This document shows positions 32,407 through 40,781 of a stretch of 64,000 nt of DNA, one piece after another. The notes beneath the pieces are model-generated. The model was given only the letters and a program-made list of their open reading frames with translations. It had not been told where the DNA came from and did no database searches. Position 1 is the stretch's first letter, and every line of letters begins with the position of its first letter. The stretch lies in contig RDXN01000030.1 in the NCBI GenBank assembly GCA_004292855.1, positions 186,001 through 250,000 on the forward strand, written 5' to 3'. The stretch comes from Cytophagales bacterium (GTDB lineage: Bacteria; Bacteroidota; Bacteroidia; Cytophagales; Spirosomataceae). The translations under genes were made by a program, and so were the position numbers.

Positions 32407-34458
32407 TTAAACAAACAACCCGACTACCAAATCAATCAGTTTTATCCCCACAAACGGGGCTACCAGACCACCAAAGCCATAAATAAACAAGTTTCGGCGG
32501 AGCAAGGCCGAGGCCCCTATGGGCTTGTATTCGACCCCACGCAGAGCCAGCGGAATTAGCATCGGGATGATGATCGCGTTGAAAATCACCGCCGACAGAA
32601 TCGCCGATTCGGGCGAGTTCAGATTCATGATGTTGATCCGTTGCAGGGCCGGAATACTGGCTACGAACAGGGCCGGGACGATAGCGAAATACTTGGCCAC
32701 GTCGTTGGCAATGCTGAACGTGGTGAGGGTTCCCCGCGTGATCAACAACTGCTTACCAATCTCGACCACCTCAATCAGTTTGGTGGGGTCGTTGTCGAGA
32801 TCGACCATGTTGCCCGCTTCTTTGGCGGCCTGCGTGCCAGAGTTCATCGCCACCCCCACGTCGGCCTGGGCCAGGGCGGGGGCGTCGTTAGTGCCGTCGC
32901 CCATCATGGCTACGAGCTTACCGCCCGTTTGCTCATTGCGAATGTACTGCATTTTGTCTTCGGGCTTGGCTTCGGCAATGAAATCGTCAACGCCCGCTTT
33001 CTCAGCAATAAACTTGGCCGTCAAGGGGTTGTCGCCTGTGACCATCACCGTTTTGACACCCATTTTCCGCAAGCGGTCGAAACGTTCGGCGATGCCGGGT
33101 TTGATAATGTCCTGCAACTCCACCACGCCCATAACGCGCTCGTTTTCAGTTACTACCAACGGAGTGCCCCCGTTACCAGCGATCTCTTTGGCTTTTGCGT
33201 CGGTTTCTTTCGGGAAGCTGTTTCCGGCCCGCTCCACAATCGTCCGAATTGAATCAACGGCTCCTTTGCGGATGCGCTGCCCCGCCATGTCGATGCCCGA
33301 CGAACGGGTTTCTGCCGTGAATTTGATGAGCGTTGCCCCGGTTGTATTCAGGGTACGCGTTACGTCCGGCCCGGCCAGTTCCACAATCGACTTGCCTTCG
33401 GGCGTTTCGTCGGCCAATGAACTCAGGGCCGAAGCCCGTACCATGTCGGCCTGCGACACGCCTGGAGCCGGGTAAAAGTTGGTGGCCTTGCGGTTGCCAA
33501 TCGTGATCGTGCCCGTTTTGTCCAAAAGCAGCGTGTCGATGTCGCCCGCCGTTTCCACCGCCCGGCCCGACTTGGCAATCACGTTGGCGCGTAATGCCCG
33601 ATCCATACCCGCAATCCCGATGGCCGACAACAAGCCGCCAATTGTGGTCGGAATCAGACACACGAACAGCGAGATCAGAGCGGCAATCGTAATGGGGGTG
33701 TTGGCGTACTCAGCAAAGGGTTGCAGGGTGACGCATACAATGATGAACACCAGCGTGAAACCGGCCAACAGAATAGTCAGTGCAATCTCGTTCGGTGTTT
33801 TTTGCCGCGATGCCCCTTCGACGAGCGCGATCATTTTGTCGAGAAACGACTCGCCCGGTTGGGTCGTCACCACCACCTTAATCTTGTCAGACAAGACTTT
33901 CGTACCCCCCGTTACCGACGATTTGTCACCGCCCGCTTCGCGAATCACCGGGGCCGACTCGCCCGTGATCGCCGACTCGTCGATGGTGGCAAGCCCCTCA
34001 ATAATCTCGCCATCAGACGGGATAATGTCGCCCGGCTCACAAAGGAACACGTCGCCCTTTTTGAGTTGCGCCGAACTGACTATTTCATATTCATTTCTGC
34101 CCACTGAAGACTGAAAACTGCTTACTTTTTTTGCCGGTGTTTCCTGTCGGGTTTTCCGTAGCGATTCAGCCTGTGCTTTGCCCCGCGCTTCGGCAATGGC
34201 CTCGGCGAAGTTGGCAAACAGCAAGGTCAGCAGCAGGATGGCCGTTATGACCAGGTTGTAGCCGAGCGTGCCCTGCGTGGTATCGCCCGACAGGGCAATG
34301 TAGACCGTCACGATCAGCATAATCACGGTGCCAATCTCGACGGTGAACATGACCGGATTCTTCACCAGAATGGCCGGATTGAGCTTTACAAACGACTCTT
34401 TTATGGCTGTCCCGACCAGTTCGCTCTGGAATAGAGCCGGGGAAGATTGCTTTGCCAT
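32407..34458 (-). CDS. kdpB: Potassium-transporting P-type ATPase subunit B
   Basis: A 683-residue P-type ATPase. The start [16 protein letters not shown] at 34458 is preferred to the longer frame. It has the TGES loop ([17 protein letters not shown]), the phosphorylation site [15 protein letters not shown], and [20 protein letters not shown] of the P domain, with the usual membrane segments. It hydrolyses ATP to drive K+ uptake through KdpA under K+ limitation. It is separated from kdpA by a 739-bp gap that holds a toxin-antitoxin-like pair on the other strand, unlike the usual tight kdpAB spacing. Confidence 0.97.
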   Translation of the reverse strand: MAKQSSPALFQSELVGTAIKESFVKLNPAILVKNPVMFTVEIGTVIMLIVTVYIALSGDTTQGTLGYNLVITAILLLTLLFANFAEAIAEARGKAQAESLRKTRQETPAKKVSSFQSSVGRNEYEIVSSAQLKKGDVFLCEPGDIIPSDGEIIEGLATIDESAITGESAPVIREAGGDKSSVTGGTKVLSDKIKVVVTTQPGESFLDKMIALVEGASRQKTPNEIALTILLAGFTLVFIIVCVTLQPFAEYANTPITIAALISLFVCLIPTTIGGLLSAIGIAGMDRALRANVIAKSGRAVETAGDIDTLLLDKTGTITIGNRKATNFYPAPGVSQADMVRASALSSLADETPEGKSIVELAGPDVTRTLNTTGATLIKFTAETRSSGIDMAGQRIRKGAVDSIRTIVERAGNSFPKETDAKAKEIAGNGGTPLVVTENERVMGVVELQDIIKPGIAERFDRLRKMGVKTVMVTGDNPLTAKFIAEKAGVDDFIAEAKPEDKMQYIRNEQTGGKLVAMMGDGTNDAPALAQADVGVAMNSGTQAAKEAGNMVDLDNDPTKLIEVVEIGKQLLITRGTLTTFSIANDVAKYFAIVPALFVASIPALQRINIMNLNSPESAILSAVIFNAIIIPMLIPLALRGVEYKPIGASALLRRNLFIYGFGGLVAPFVGIKLIDLVVGLFV

Positions 34459-34464
34459 TTTTGT

Positions 34465-34472
34465 TATCTTTG
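34465..34472 (+). promoter_or_regulatory. -7 box of the toxin-antitoxin-like pair
   Basis: TATCTTTG is an exact TAnnTTTG match, 16 bp before the ATG at 34489 and just outside the kdpB start codon on the opposite strand. No TTG lies 19-21 nt upstream. If used, the transcript would have an almost absent leader. Confidence 0.5.
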
Positions 34473-34488
34473 AAAAAATGAATTTGTT

Positions 34489-34785
34489 ATGACGGTTGAA
34501 CAACATTCCATCGAGAGCATTTTTCACGAAATGGGCTTTAAATCGAGTACTGAATATGCCATTCGGAAAGCCCAGGAGGAACTGTTACAGGAACTCAAGG
34601 TCTGCAATGAGCGCATCGAAGTATTTGAAAAAAAATACGGGATGAGCTATATGGAATTCCATTTGTGTTTCGATCAGTTGACTCAGGTTGGTCAATATGA
34701 GCGGGAGCTTGACAGCATGGATTGGCGTGTTGAGATGTACGAAATGAGAGCAATCGAAAAACGACTAGCGCAACTCACGCAATGA
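34489..34785 (+). CDS. Putative antitoxin of a TumA/TumE-like pair
   Basis: A 98-residue, mostly helical, acidic protein ([39 protein letters not shown]). It has no membrane segment and no helix-turn-helix that I can name. Size, order and ATGA coupling to the TumE-like gene downstream argue for the antitoxin role; the assignment rests on the partner. Its DNA is visibly more A+T-rich than the flanking kdp genes, and it sits antisense within the kdp operon, which suggests insertion. Confidence 0.6.
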   Translation: MTVEQHSIESIFHEMGFKSSTEYAIRKAQEELLQELKVCNERIEVFEKKYGMSYMEFHLCFDQLTQVGQYERELDSMDWRVEMYEMRAIEKRLAQLTQ

Positions 34786-35126
34786 AGCATGATCTAAAGC
34801 CTTTCGAGCATTTGATTCTTGCTTCCATTCCGCTCATACCCATCATTACGTCAACTGCCATTCAGTACAGCGGTCGCATCACGTTCCCGGACCAATCGGT
34901 GTTGTTCATTAGAGAAAATTATATTCTCGGCAGCGAACTGATAAACTATTCGTATCACTGGCAAACAGTCGATCATCAAATCATCCACCGCTGGGATAAT
35001 GCTCATCCCGTTCCTTTCGAAACCTCCCCCCACCATCAGCACATCGGTTCCGAAGAAAACGTACTCCCTTCGGAGCCGATGACGCTGGAAAAAGTTCTGG
35101 CCCATATCGCTACCCAATTAGCTTAG
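34782..35126 (+). CDS. TumE-like (DUF6516) putative toxin
   Basis: A 114-residue protein with the family pattern I recall for TumE/DUF6516: a beta-rich start (SGRITFPDQSVLFIRENY), YSYHWQTVDHQIIHRWDNAH, a histidine-rich PHHQHIGSEENV segment, and a C-terminal LEKVLAHIATQLA helix. The start codon overlaps the stop of the preceding gene (ATGA). Members are toxins of type II-like modules; the molecular target is not known to me. Its transcript runs towards, and would be antisense to, the 3' end of kdpA. Confidence 0.65.
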   Translation: MKHDLKPFEHLILASIPLIPIITSTAIQYSGRITFPDQSVLFIRENYILGSELINYSYHWQTVDHQIIHRWDNAHPVPFETSPHHQHIGSEENVLPSEPMTLEKVLAHIATQLA

Positions 35127-35197
35127 AATCAAAACGGTTATCGAGATAATAGGCAGACCGAACTCGCCCATCAGCGAAATCAAATTAATCACCTAAA

Positions 35198-36916
35198 TCA
35201 GCGGTTCAGACTGAAATACTCCGCCAGCGGACCCAGCGCGAGGGCCGGGAAGAACGACAGGGCGGCAATAATCCAGATCACAGCGAAGGTCATCAGACCA
35301 AACGTTGCGTTGTCGGTGGGCAGCGTACCCGCGCTCTCCGGCACAAACTTCTTCTGGGTCATCAAACCGGCGATAGCCAGCGGGCCGATGATCGGCAGGA
35401 ACCGGCCCAGAATGAGCAACAAGCCCGTTGAGACGTTCCAGAACACGTTGTTATCGCCCAAACCCTCAAAACCCGATCCGTTGTTAGCCGCCGATGATGT
35501 GTTTTCGTACAGCATCTCCGAAAAGCCGTGGAAACCCGGGTTATTGAGCCAGTTAGCGGGAACCACGGCCCAGTCGCTTCCGACACCATTCTTGAAAATA
35601 TAGGTCGCCACCGCCGTACTGACCAGAATCAGGAACGGGTGCAGAATCGCAATCAGCGACGCAATTTTCATCTCCCGCGCTTCGACCTTGCGCCCGAAAA
35701 ACTCCGGGGTCCGGCCCACCATCAGCCCCGAGATAAACACGGCGATAATCAGGAAAATGTAGTAGTTCAGGAAACCCACACCACAACCGCCATAGAAGGC
35801 GTTGGTCATCATGCCCAGCAGTTCCATCGCGCCCGACAGGGCCATCGACGAATCGTGCATGGAGTTGACCGAGCCGGTCGAGATAATCGTGGTGACGATA
35901 CTCCAATAGGCCGAGGCCGTTGGCCCAAAGCGTACTTCTTTGCCTTCCATCGCGCCCGTCGGCTGGCTCACGCCCAACTGGGCAATGGCCGGGTTGCCAT
36001 GAACCTCGGTCATGATGGTCGGAATCAACAACATGAGCATGCCAATGGTCATGACCCCGTAGACCACCCAGGCGAACTTGCGTCGGCGGATGTAGAACCC
36101 AAGTGCGAAGATCATCGCCACCGGAATTAGCACCTGTGCGATCATCTCGACCATGTTGGTCAGGTAATTCGGGTTCTCGAGCGGGTGGGCCGAGTTAGCT
36201 CCGAACCAGCCACCCCCGTTGGTGCCGAGGTGCTTAATGGCGATCATGCCCGCTGCCGGACCCCGCGATACGTTCACGGTATCGCCTTGCATCGAGATGA
36301 ATTGATCTTTCCCGTCGAAGCTTGCAGGGGTTCCATTGAACGCCAGGATTAGGGCCACGATGAGCGAACCGGGCAACAGAATCCGGGTAATCGACTTCAC
36401 GAAAAAGGTGTAAAAGTTGCCCGAGCGGTCGGTAACCTCCGACAGAAAAGACCGGAAAATCAGGACCAGAGCCGCGATTCCCGTTGCCGCCGATACGAAC
36501 TGGAGAAACGTAATAACCCCTAACTGGGTCAGATACGTCAGCCCCGATTCGCCGGAGTAGTGTTGCAGGTTGCAGTTCACCAGAAAGCTAATGGCCGTGT
36601 TGAACGCCAAATCGGGCGTCATCGACGGGTTGCCATCGGGGTTCAGAGGCAACCCTCCCTGCGTGAGCAGCAACACGAAGGCATACACTAGCCAGACGCC
36701 GTTAATGGTCAGAAGAGCCGCCAGGTTTTCTTTCCAGGACATATCGCGGTTGGGGTCAATGCCGCCTACGCGATACAGCAGTCGCTCCAAGGGAGCCATA
36801 AAATCGAGGGCATTGCGTTCCCCTTTGAACACCTTCGCATAGAGTTTTCCCAGCGGGATAGCCAGCAAAACGGTTAGAAGGTAGGTTACGACAACACCGA
36901 GCAGTTCAGTATTCAT
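35198..36916 (-). CDS. kdpA: Potassium-transporting ATPase subunit A (K+ channel-like subunit)
   Basis: A 572-residue protein beginning MNTELLGVVVTYLLTVLLAI with about ten membrane segments. Conserved pore-region motifs are present, for example LGTNGGGWFGANSAHPLENP and the NGSGFEGLGDNN segment. KdpA carries the selectivity filter through which K+ enters; KdpB supplies energy. A GAGTGAATGAG palindrome separates it from kdpF upstream, and downstream lies the inverted toxin-antitoxin-like insertion before kdpB. Confidence 0.97.
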   Translation of the reverse strand: MNTELLGVVVTYLLTVLLAIPLGKLYAKVFKGERNALDFMAPLERLLYRVGGIDPNRDMSWKENLAALLTINGVWLVYAFVLLLTQGGLPLNPDGNPSMTPDLAFNTAISFLVNCNLQHYSGESGLTYLTQLGVITFLQFVSAATGIAALVLIFRSFLSEVTDRSGNFYTFFVKSITRILLPGSLIVALILAFNGTPASFDGKDQFISMQGDTVNVSRGPAAGMIAIKHLGTNGGGWFGANSAHPLENPNYLTNMVEMIAQVLIPVAMIFALGFYIRRRKFAWVVYGVMTIGMLMLLIPTIMTEVHGNPAIAQLGVSQPTGAMEGKEVRFGPTASAYWSIVTTIISTGSVNSMHDSSMALSGAMELLGMMTNAFYGGCGVGFLNYYIFLIIAVFISGLMVGRTPEFFGRKVEAREMKIASLIAILHPFLILVSTAVATYIFKNGVGSDWAVVPANWLNNPGFHGFSEMLYENTSSAANNGSGFEGLGDNNVFWNVSTGLLLILGRFLPIIGPLAIAGLMTQKKFVPESAGTLPTDNATFGLMTFAVIWIIAALSFFPALALGPLAEYFSLNR

Positions 36917-36920
36917 TTTT

Positions 36921-36996
36921 ATTGAGTGAATGAGTGAATGAGTGATTGAGTGAATCTGAGAGCGGGCTTGGTCGCTCAATCACTCATTCACTCAAT
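36921..36996. repeat. GAGTGAATGAG palindrome (kdpF-kdpA gap)
   Basis: The left arm (ATTGAGTGAATGAGTGAATG and continuing) and right arm (TCGCTCAATCACTCATTCAC and continuing, 36972-36996) are complementary, the left having one extra 8-bp unit. It starts 5 bp from the kdpA start codon. Confidence 0.85.
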
Positions 36997-36999
36997 TAT

Positions 37000-37080
37000 T
37001 TAAAAGCGTTCTGGATTAATGAGTACGTAGAGCATATACGCAAAGACCAGAACCGAGACGATTAACAGGAGTGTGAGCAT
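37000..37080 (-). CDS. kdpF: KdpF micro-protein
   Basis: A 26-residue ORF, too short for routine gene calling: ATG at 37080, TAA at 37000-37002. The sequence opens MLTLLLIVSVLVFAYMLYVL and ends INPERF. This is one membrane helix followed by the short polar tail with the Pro-Glu-(Arg/Lys)-Phe ending typical of KdpF. It lies directly upstream of kdpA, the standard position. KdpF stabilises the KdpABC complex in the membrane. Confidence 0.88.
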   Translation of the reverse strand: MLTLLLIVSVLVFAYMLYVLINPERF

Positions 37081-37082
37081 GA

Positions 37083-37169
37083 TTAGATTTTCTCAAACCA
37101 TTCGATGGTTTTGTAAAAGAAAGCGAAGCACAGAAGTGCTGACAAAAGCAGAAGCAGGACGGTTGCCAT
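37083..37169 (-). CDS. Second kdp-linked single-helix micro-protein
   Basis: A 28-residue ORF: ATG at 37169, TAA ending at 37083, two bases before the kdpF start. It encodes a membrane helix (MATVLLLLLSALLCFAFFYK) and a TIEWFEKI tail. It is the first candidate gene of the kdp transcript. I believe similar small ORFs occur upstream of kdpF in other Bacteroidota, but no function is known to me. The tight spacing to kdpF is the main argument that it is real. Confidence 0.6.
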   Translation of the reverse strand: MATVLLLLLSALLCFAFFYKTIEWFEKI

Positions 37170-37255
37170 ACGTGAGTTGCGTAGATTACTAGTTGATTGG
37201 TTTATGCCAATAAGCGTTCCAACTCAATTGAAAAAGCGTTGGGTTGTTTCTAACC

Positions 37256-37270
37256 GACTAGTTGTTAGTC
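37256..37270. promoter_or_regulatory. GACTA-N5-TAGTC inverted repeat between kdp and kup
   Basis: A perfect 5+5 bp inverted repeat in the shared control region of the divergent kdp operon and kup. It lies ~130-145 bp upstream of the kup -24 element, a usual distance for a sigma-54 activator site. Binding is inferred only. Confidence 0.3.
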
Positions 37271-37311
37271 ATTTAGGAAGAATGTGTTATTTGCTGGTTA
37301 TCTTGACGTCG

Positions 37312-37369
37312 AAACAGACCCTTTCAAAATGGAAGGGTCTGTTTTTCATTTTGAAAGGCATTTGCCTTT
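37312..37369 (+). promoter_or_regulatory. Overlapping alternative hairpins (terminator / anti-terminator-like)
   Basis: Three hairpins compete. H1: 12 perfect pairs, 37312-37323 with 37333-37344, followed by a T-run, so terminator-like. H2: 11 perfect pairs, 37321-37331 (CTTTCAAAATG) with 37347-37357, excluding H1. H3: AAAGGCA with TGCCTTT, 37354-37369, excluding H2. The arrangement resembles an attenuator, but the good kup promoter lies downstream of it, so it may instead be an insulating terminator for plus-strand read-through. Confidence 0.45.
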
Positions 37370-37398
37370 AATTGCCCCTTTATTAGCCTGATTGGCCA

Positions 37399-37415
37399 TT
37401 GGCACAGCTTTCGCT
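37399..37415 (+). promoter_or_regulatory. Sigma-54 promoter of kup
   Basis: TTGGCACAGCTTTCGCT: GG at 37401-37402 and GC at 37413-37414 with the exact 10-nt spacing, full TTGGCAC -24 element and one mismatch in the -12 element. Predicted start ~37426, 13 bp before the kup ATG. Confidence 0.75.
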
Positions 37416-37438
37416 ACGGCCACCGCATAGACATTGTT

Positions 37439-39382
37439 ATGGAAAAACACGTGCACTCAAGTCTCGACAAAATGTCGGCGGCTGGTCTTCTGGTAGCCAT
37501 CGGTATTGTATTTGGCGACATCGGAACCTCACCTCTCTACACCTATCGGGCTATTATTGAGGATCGGACCATTACCGAGGCCCTTGCCCTGGGCGGGGCC
37601 TCCGCTATTTTCTGGACGCTCACGTTCCAGACCACACTCAAGTACGTACTGATTACTCTACGGGCCGATAACAACGGCGAGGGTGGCATCTTTTCGCTGT
37701 ACGCGCTGATCCGGCGATACGCCAAATGGCTGCTATTTCCGGCCATCGCAGGGGGTAGTTTTCTTATTGCCGACAGTATCATCACGCCACCCATCTCGGT
37801 CTCGTCGGCCATTGAGGGGTTGTTGCCGCTTTATCCCGATTTGCCCACCGTGCCGATTGTGCTGGCTATTTTGTTTGTGCTGTTTGCGGTCCAACAAGTG
37901 GGCACCGATAAACTCGGCAAAGCGTTTGGGCCAATCATGAGCATTTGGTTTACCATGATTGGTGTGTTGGGCATTGCGCAGGTCGTGCAAAATCCGGGCG
38001 TCGTACGGGCGTTGAACCCCTACTATGCCTACAACATGATCGTGAATTATCCCGAAGGTTTCTGGCTGTTGGGGGGCGTTTTTCTGTGTTCGACCGGGGC
38101 CGAGGCTTTGTATTCGGACATGGGCCACGTGGGTCGCCGGAACGTGCAGGTATCGTGGATTTACGTGAAACTATGCCTGATGATCAACTATTTGGGGCAG
38201 GCAGCCTGGCTACTCGATCACGTGGGGCAACCGATGGGCACAACAGGGTCGTTTTTCGGGCTGGTGCCCGACTGGTTCATATTGCCCAGCATCGGCATTG
38301 CCACGCTGGCTACCATCATCGCGAGTCAGGCCCTGATTAGCGGCACGTTCACCCTTGTTTCCGAAGCCTTCCGGCTGACGCTGCTGCCCAAAATGCGGAT
38401 TATTTTCCCGTCCGATGCGCGGGGTCAGGTTTATATTCCGGCTTTCAACTGGTTGCTGATGGCGGGTTGTTTTGGCGTCGTGCTGTACTTCCGCGAATCG
38501 AAAAACATGGAAGCCGCCTTCGGTTTGTCGGTGAACCTGACCATGCTGATGACTACCATTTTGCTGGCTATGTACCTGTACGCCAAACACGTCAACGTGC
38601 TGATTGTGGGAGCGTTGCTGTTCCTTTACCTGTTCATTGAAGGCAGTTTTCTGGTGGCGAATCTCCGCAAATTCACGCACGGTGGCTGGGTGTCGCTGTT
38701 GCTGGGTGCCATCATGGTCACGGTCATGATGGTCTGGTATTACGGCAGCCGGATCAAGCGTCGCCTGACCAATTTTGTTAGTCTCCGCGCCCATCTACCC
38801 CTGCTGAAGCAGTTGAGCAACGACGAGAGCGTACCCAAATATGCCACCAATCTGGTGTATCTCACGGCTTCCGACCAGCCCCAACAGGTTGAAGAACAGA
38901 TTATTGACTCCATTCTGGAAGGGCAACCCAAACGCGCCGACGTGTACTGGCTGATCCACGTTGACCTGATGGACGACCCGTACACAACTGAGTACTCGGT
39001 CGATATCCTGGAACCCGAAGAGGTGATTCGGATCACGTTCCGGCTTGGTTTCCGGGTGCAGCCGCGCATCAATCTGCTGTTTCGGAAGGTGGTAGAAGAG
39101 ATGGTACGCTGTGGCGAGGTAACGCTGAAACCAAAGTATCAGCCTCTAAAAGCACAGACCAACTCCATTGGCGATTTCCGGTTCATCGTGATCAACCGAT
39201 TCCTGTCGTACGAAAACGATCTGGGCACCACCGACACGTTTGTTATGAATGGGTATTTCGCCCTCAAAGGCATCAGCCTGCCCGATGAGCGAGCCTACGG
39301 ACTGGACACGCAGAATGTGGAAACCGAGCAGGTGCCACTCATTGTGAATCCCGCAGAGTATATCCGGCTTCGGCGGGTGTAA
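37439..39382 (+). CDS. kup: KUP/Trk-D family potassium uptake protein
   Basis: A 647-residue permease of the KUP family: IGIVFGDIGTSPLYTYRAII is the conserved N-terminal motif, followed by about twelve membrane helices to residue ~440 and a ~200-residue soluble C-terminal domain. It mediates H+-coupled K+ uptake. It is divergent from the kdp operon, with a sigma-54 promoter at 37399-37415. This fits a shared K+ regulon controlled by the sigma-54 regulator encoded just downstream on the other strand. Confidence 0.95.
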   Translation: MEKHVHSSLDKMSAAGLLVAIGIVFGDIGTSPLYTYRAIIEDRTITEALALGGASAIFWTLTFQTTLKYVLITLRADNNGEGGIFSLYALIRRYAKWLLFPAIAGGSFLIADSIITPPISVSSAIEGLLPLYPDLPTVPIVLAILFVLFAVQQVGTDKLGKAFGPIMSIWFTMIGVLGIAQVVQNPGVVRALNPYYAYNMIVNYPEGFWLLGGVFLCSTGAEALYSDMGHVGRRNVQVSWIYVKLCLMINYLGQAAWLLDHVGQPMGTTGSFFGLVPDWFILPSIGIATLATIIASQALISGTFTLVSEAFRLTLLPKMRIIFPSDARGQVYIPAFNWLLMAGCFGVVLYFRESKNMEAAFGLSVNLTMLMTTILLAMYLYAKHVNVLIVGALLFLYLFIEGSFLVANLRKFTHGGWVSLLLGAIMVTVMMVWYYGSRIKRRLTNFVSLRAHLPLLKQLSNDESVPKYATNLVYLTASDQPQQVEEQIIDSILEGQPKRADVYWLIHVDLMDDPYTTEYSVDILEPEEVIRITFRLGFRVQPRINLLFRKVVEEMVRCGEVTLKPKYQPLKAQTNSIGDFRFIVINRFLSYENDLGTTDTFVMNGYFALKGISLPDERAYGLDTQNVETEQVPLIVNPAEYIRLRRV

Positions 39383-39387
39383 CGTGT

Positions 39388-40740
39388 TCACAAATCGTAC
39401 TCCTGAATCTTCCGATACAACGTTGTCAGGCCAATACCCAGCAGTCGGGCGGTTTCGGTTTTGTTGCCCTGAGTGTGGCGCAACACGCGCCGAATATGCC
39501 CTTTTTCGAGGGTAGCCAGATCGACAATAGCATTCGGGTCGGCAGCAGCAACGCCATCCTGCATGTCGAAGGGCAGCGTGTCGGGAGTTATCTCGAAGAG
39601 TCCGTCGTCGCGGGTGTCGGCCAGGATAACGGCTCGTTCCATCACGTTTTTGAGTTCGCGGATGTTGCCTTTCCAGGGATGATGCTGGAGTTTCTGCACT
39701 AAGGCCGTACCCAATTGCACGTTGCGTTTGCCCATCTTAGCGGCAGACTGCTGCGCAAAAAACAGGGCCAACTCAGGAATATCGGCTACCCGCTCGCGTA
39801 GGGGCGGCAACTCGATGCTAAACACCGATAGTCGATAGTACAAATCGAGCCGGAAATTGCCCGCGTTGGCTTCAGCTTCGAGGCCCCGGTTGGTGGCTGC
39901 TACCACGCGCACGTCGACTTTGGTGGGTTTGGTATCGCCCACACGCAGGAACTCGTGGGTTTCAAGAACGCGCAGGAGTTTGGCCTGCAAATCGAGCGGC
40001 ATCTCGCCAATCTCGTCCAGGAAAATCGTGCCTTTGTTGGCTTCGGCAAACAGGCCCTTCTGGTCGCGTGTGGCCCCGGTGAAGGCTCCCGCGCGGTGGC
40101 CGAAGAGTTCGCTTTCCAGAATCTCTTTACTTAATGCACCACAATTGATAGCCACAAACGGCCCCTGCCGACGCGGGCTGCCGTAGTGAATGGCTTGGGC
40201 GAACACCTCTTTACCCGTGCCAGTTTCGCCCGTCAGGAGTACAGTGGTGTCGGTTACGGCCACTTTTTGCGCCAATGCCACGGCCTGTTGTAGCGGCTTC
40301 GACCCGCCAATAATCCGCTCGAAACTGTATCGTTTACCAACCTGCTCTTCCAGTTGCCGCACCCGAAACTGCAACTCGGCCTTTTCGACGGCCCGGCTCA
40401 CGAGCGGAATAATCCGGTCGTTATCGTCGCCTTTGGTGATGTAATCGAAGGCCCCATTTTTGATGGCCGTAACCCCATCCTGAATTGTCCCGTAGGCCGT
40501 CAGCACGATGATCTCGGTGGCCGGATAAAGCTGCTTAATCTGGGCCGTTAGCTCGATGCCGTTTTTGTCGGGCAGTTTTACGTCGCTCAACACCACTTGA
40601 ACCTCCTCGCGCTCAAGCACTTTCAGGCCCGCCTTAGCATTGTCGGCTTCCAGAACCGTGTAGCCCTCCAATTGCAAAATGCGGGCGAGTAGTTGGCGTA
40701 GGCGGGGTTCGTCGTCGATAATGAGTAAGGTAGCAGGCAA
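39388..40740 (-). CDS. NtrC-type sigma-54-dependent response regulator
   Basis: A 450-residue regulator: receiver (~1-120, Asp53 in LSDVKLPDKNG), AAA+ sigma-54 activation domain (~140-370, Walker A LLTGETGTGKE, sigma-54 contact motif GAFTGA, Walker B GTIFLDEIGEM) and a C-terminal Fis-type helix-turn-helix (NKTETARLLGIGLTTLYRKI). The receiver fold can start only at a TTG (40740); no in-frame ATG exists after the upstream stop, so TTG is the likely start. Convergent with kup (5 bp apart). No OmpR-type KdpE is present, so this is the best candidate partner of the split KdpD/kinase. Confidence 0.9.
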   Translation of the reverse strand: MPATLLIIDDEPRLRQLLARILQLEGYTVLEADNAKAGLKVLEREEVQVVLSDVKLPDKNGIELTAQIKQLYPATEIIVLTAYGTIQDGVTAIKNGAFDYITKGDDNDRIIPLVSRAVEKAELQFRVRQLEEQVGKRYSFERIIGGSKPLQQAVALAQKVAVTDTTVLLTGETGTGKEVFAQAIHYGSPRRQGPFVAINCGALSKEILESELFGHRAGAFTGATRDQKGLFAEANKGTIFLDEIGEMPLDLQAKLLRVLETHEFLRVGDTKPTKVDVRVVAATNRGLEAEANAGNFRLDLYYRLSVFSIELPPLRERVADIPELALFFAQQSAAKMGKRNVQLGTALVQKLQHHPWKGNIRELKNVMERAVILADTRDDGLFEITPDTLPFDMQDGVAAADPNAIVDLATLEKGHIRRVLRHTQGNKTETARLLGIGLTTLYRKIQEYDL

Positions 40741-40781
40741 AACAAGCAGGGGTTGACAAGTGAGTCATACGTACGTACACA

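Noticed and set aside
37170-37250. Sigma-54 promoter for the kdp operon on the minus strand (GG..GC at 37219-37220 / 37206-37207)
   Set aside because: Spacing between the doublets is 11 nt rather than the strict 10, and the -12 part is poor. No other candidate with correct spacing was found, so the kdp promoter is left unassigned.
37177-37371. 64-residue plus-strand ORF between kdp and kup
   Set aside because: No protein-like composition or family; it runs through the overlapping hairpins and overlaps no translation signal.
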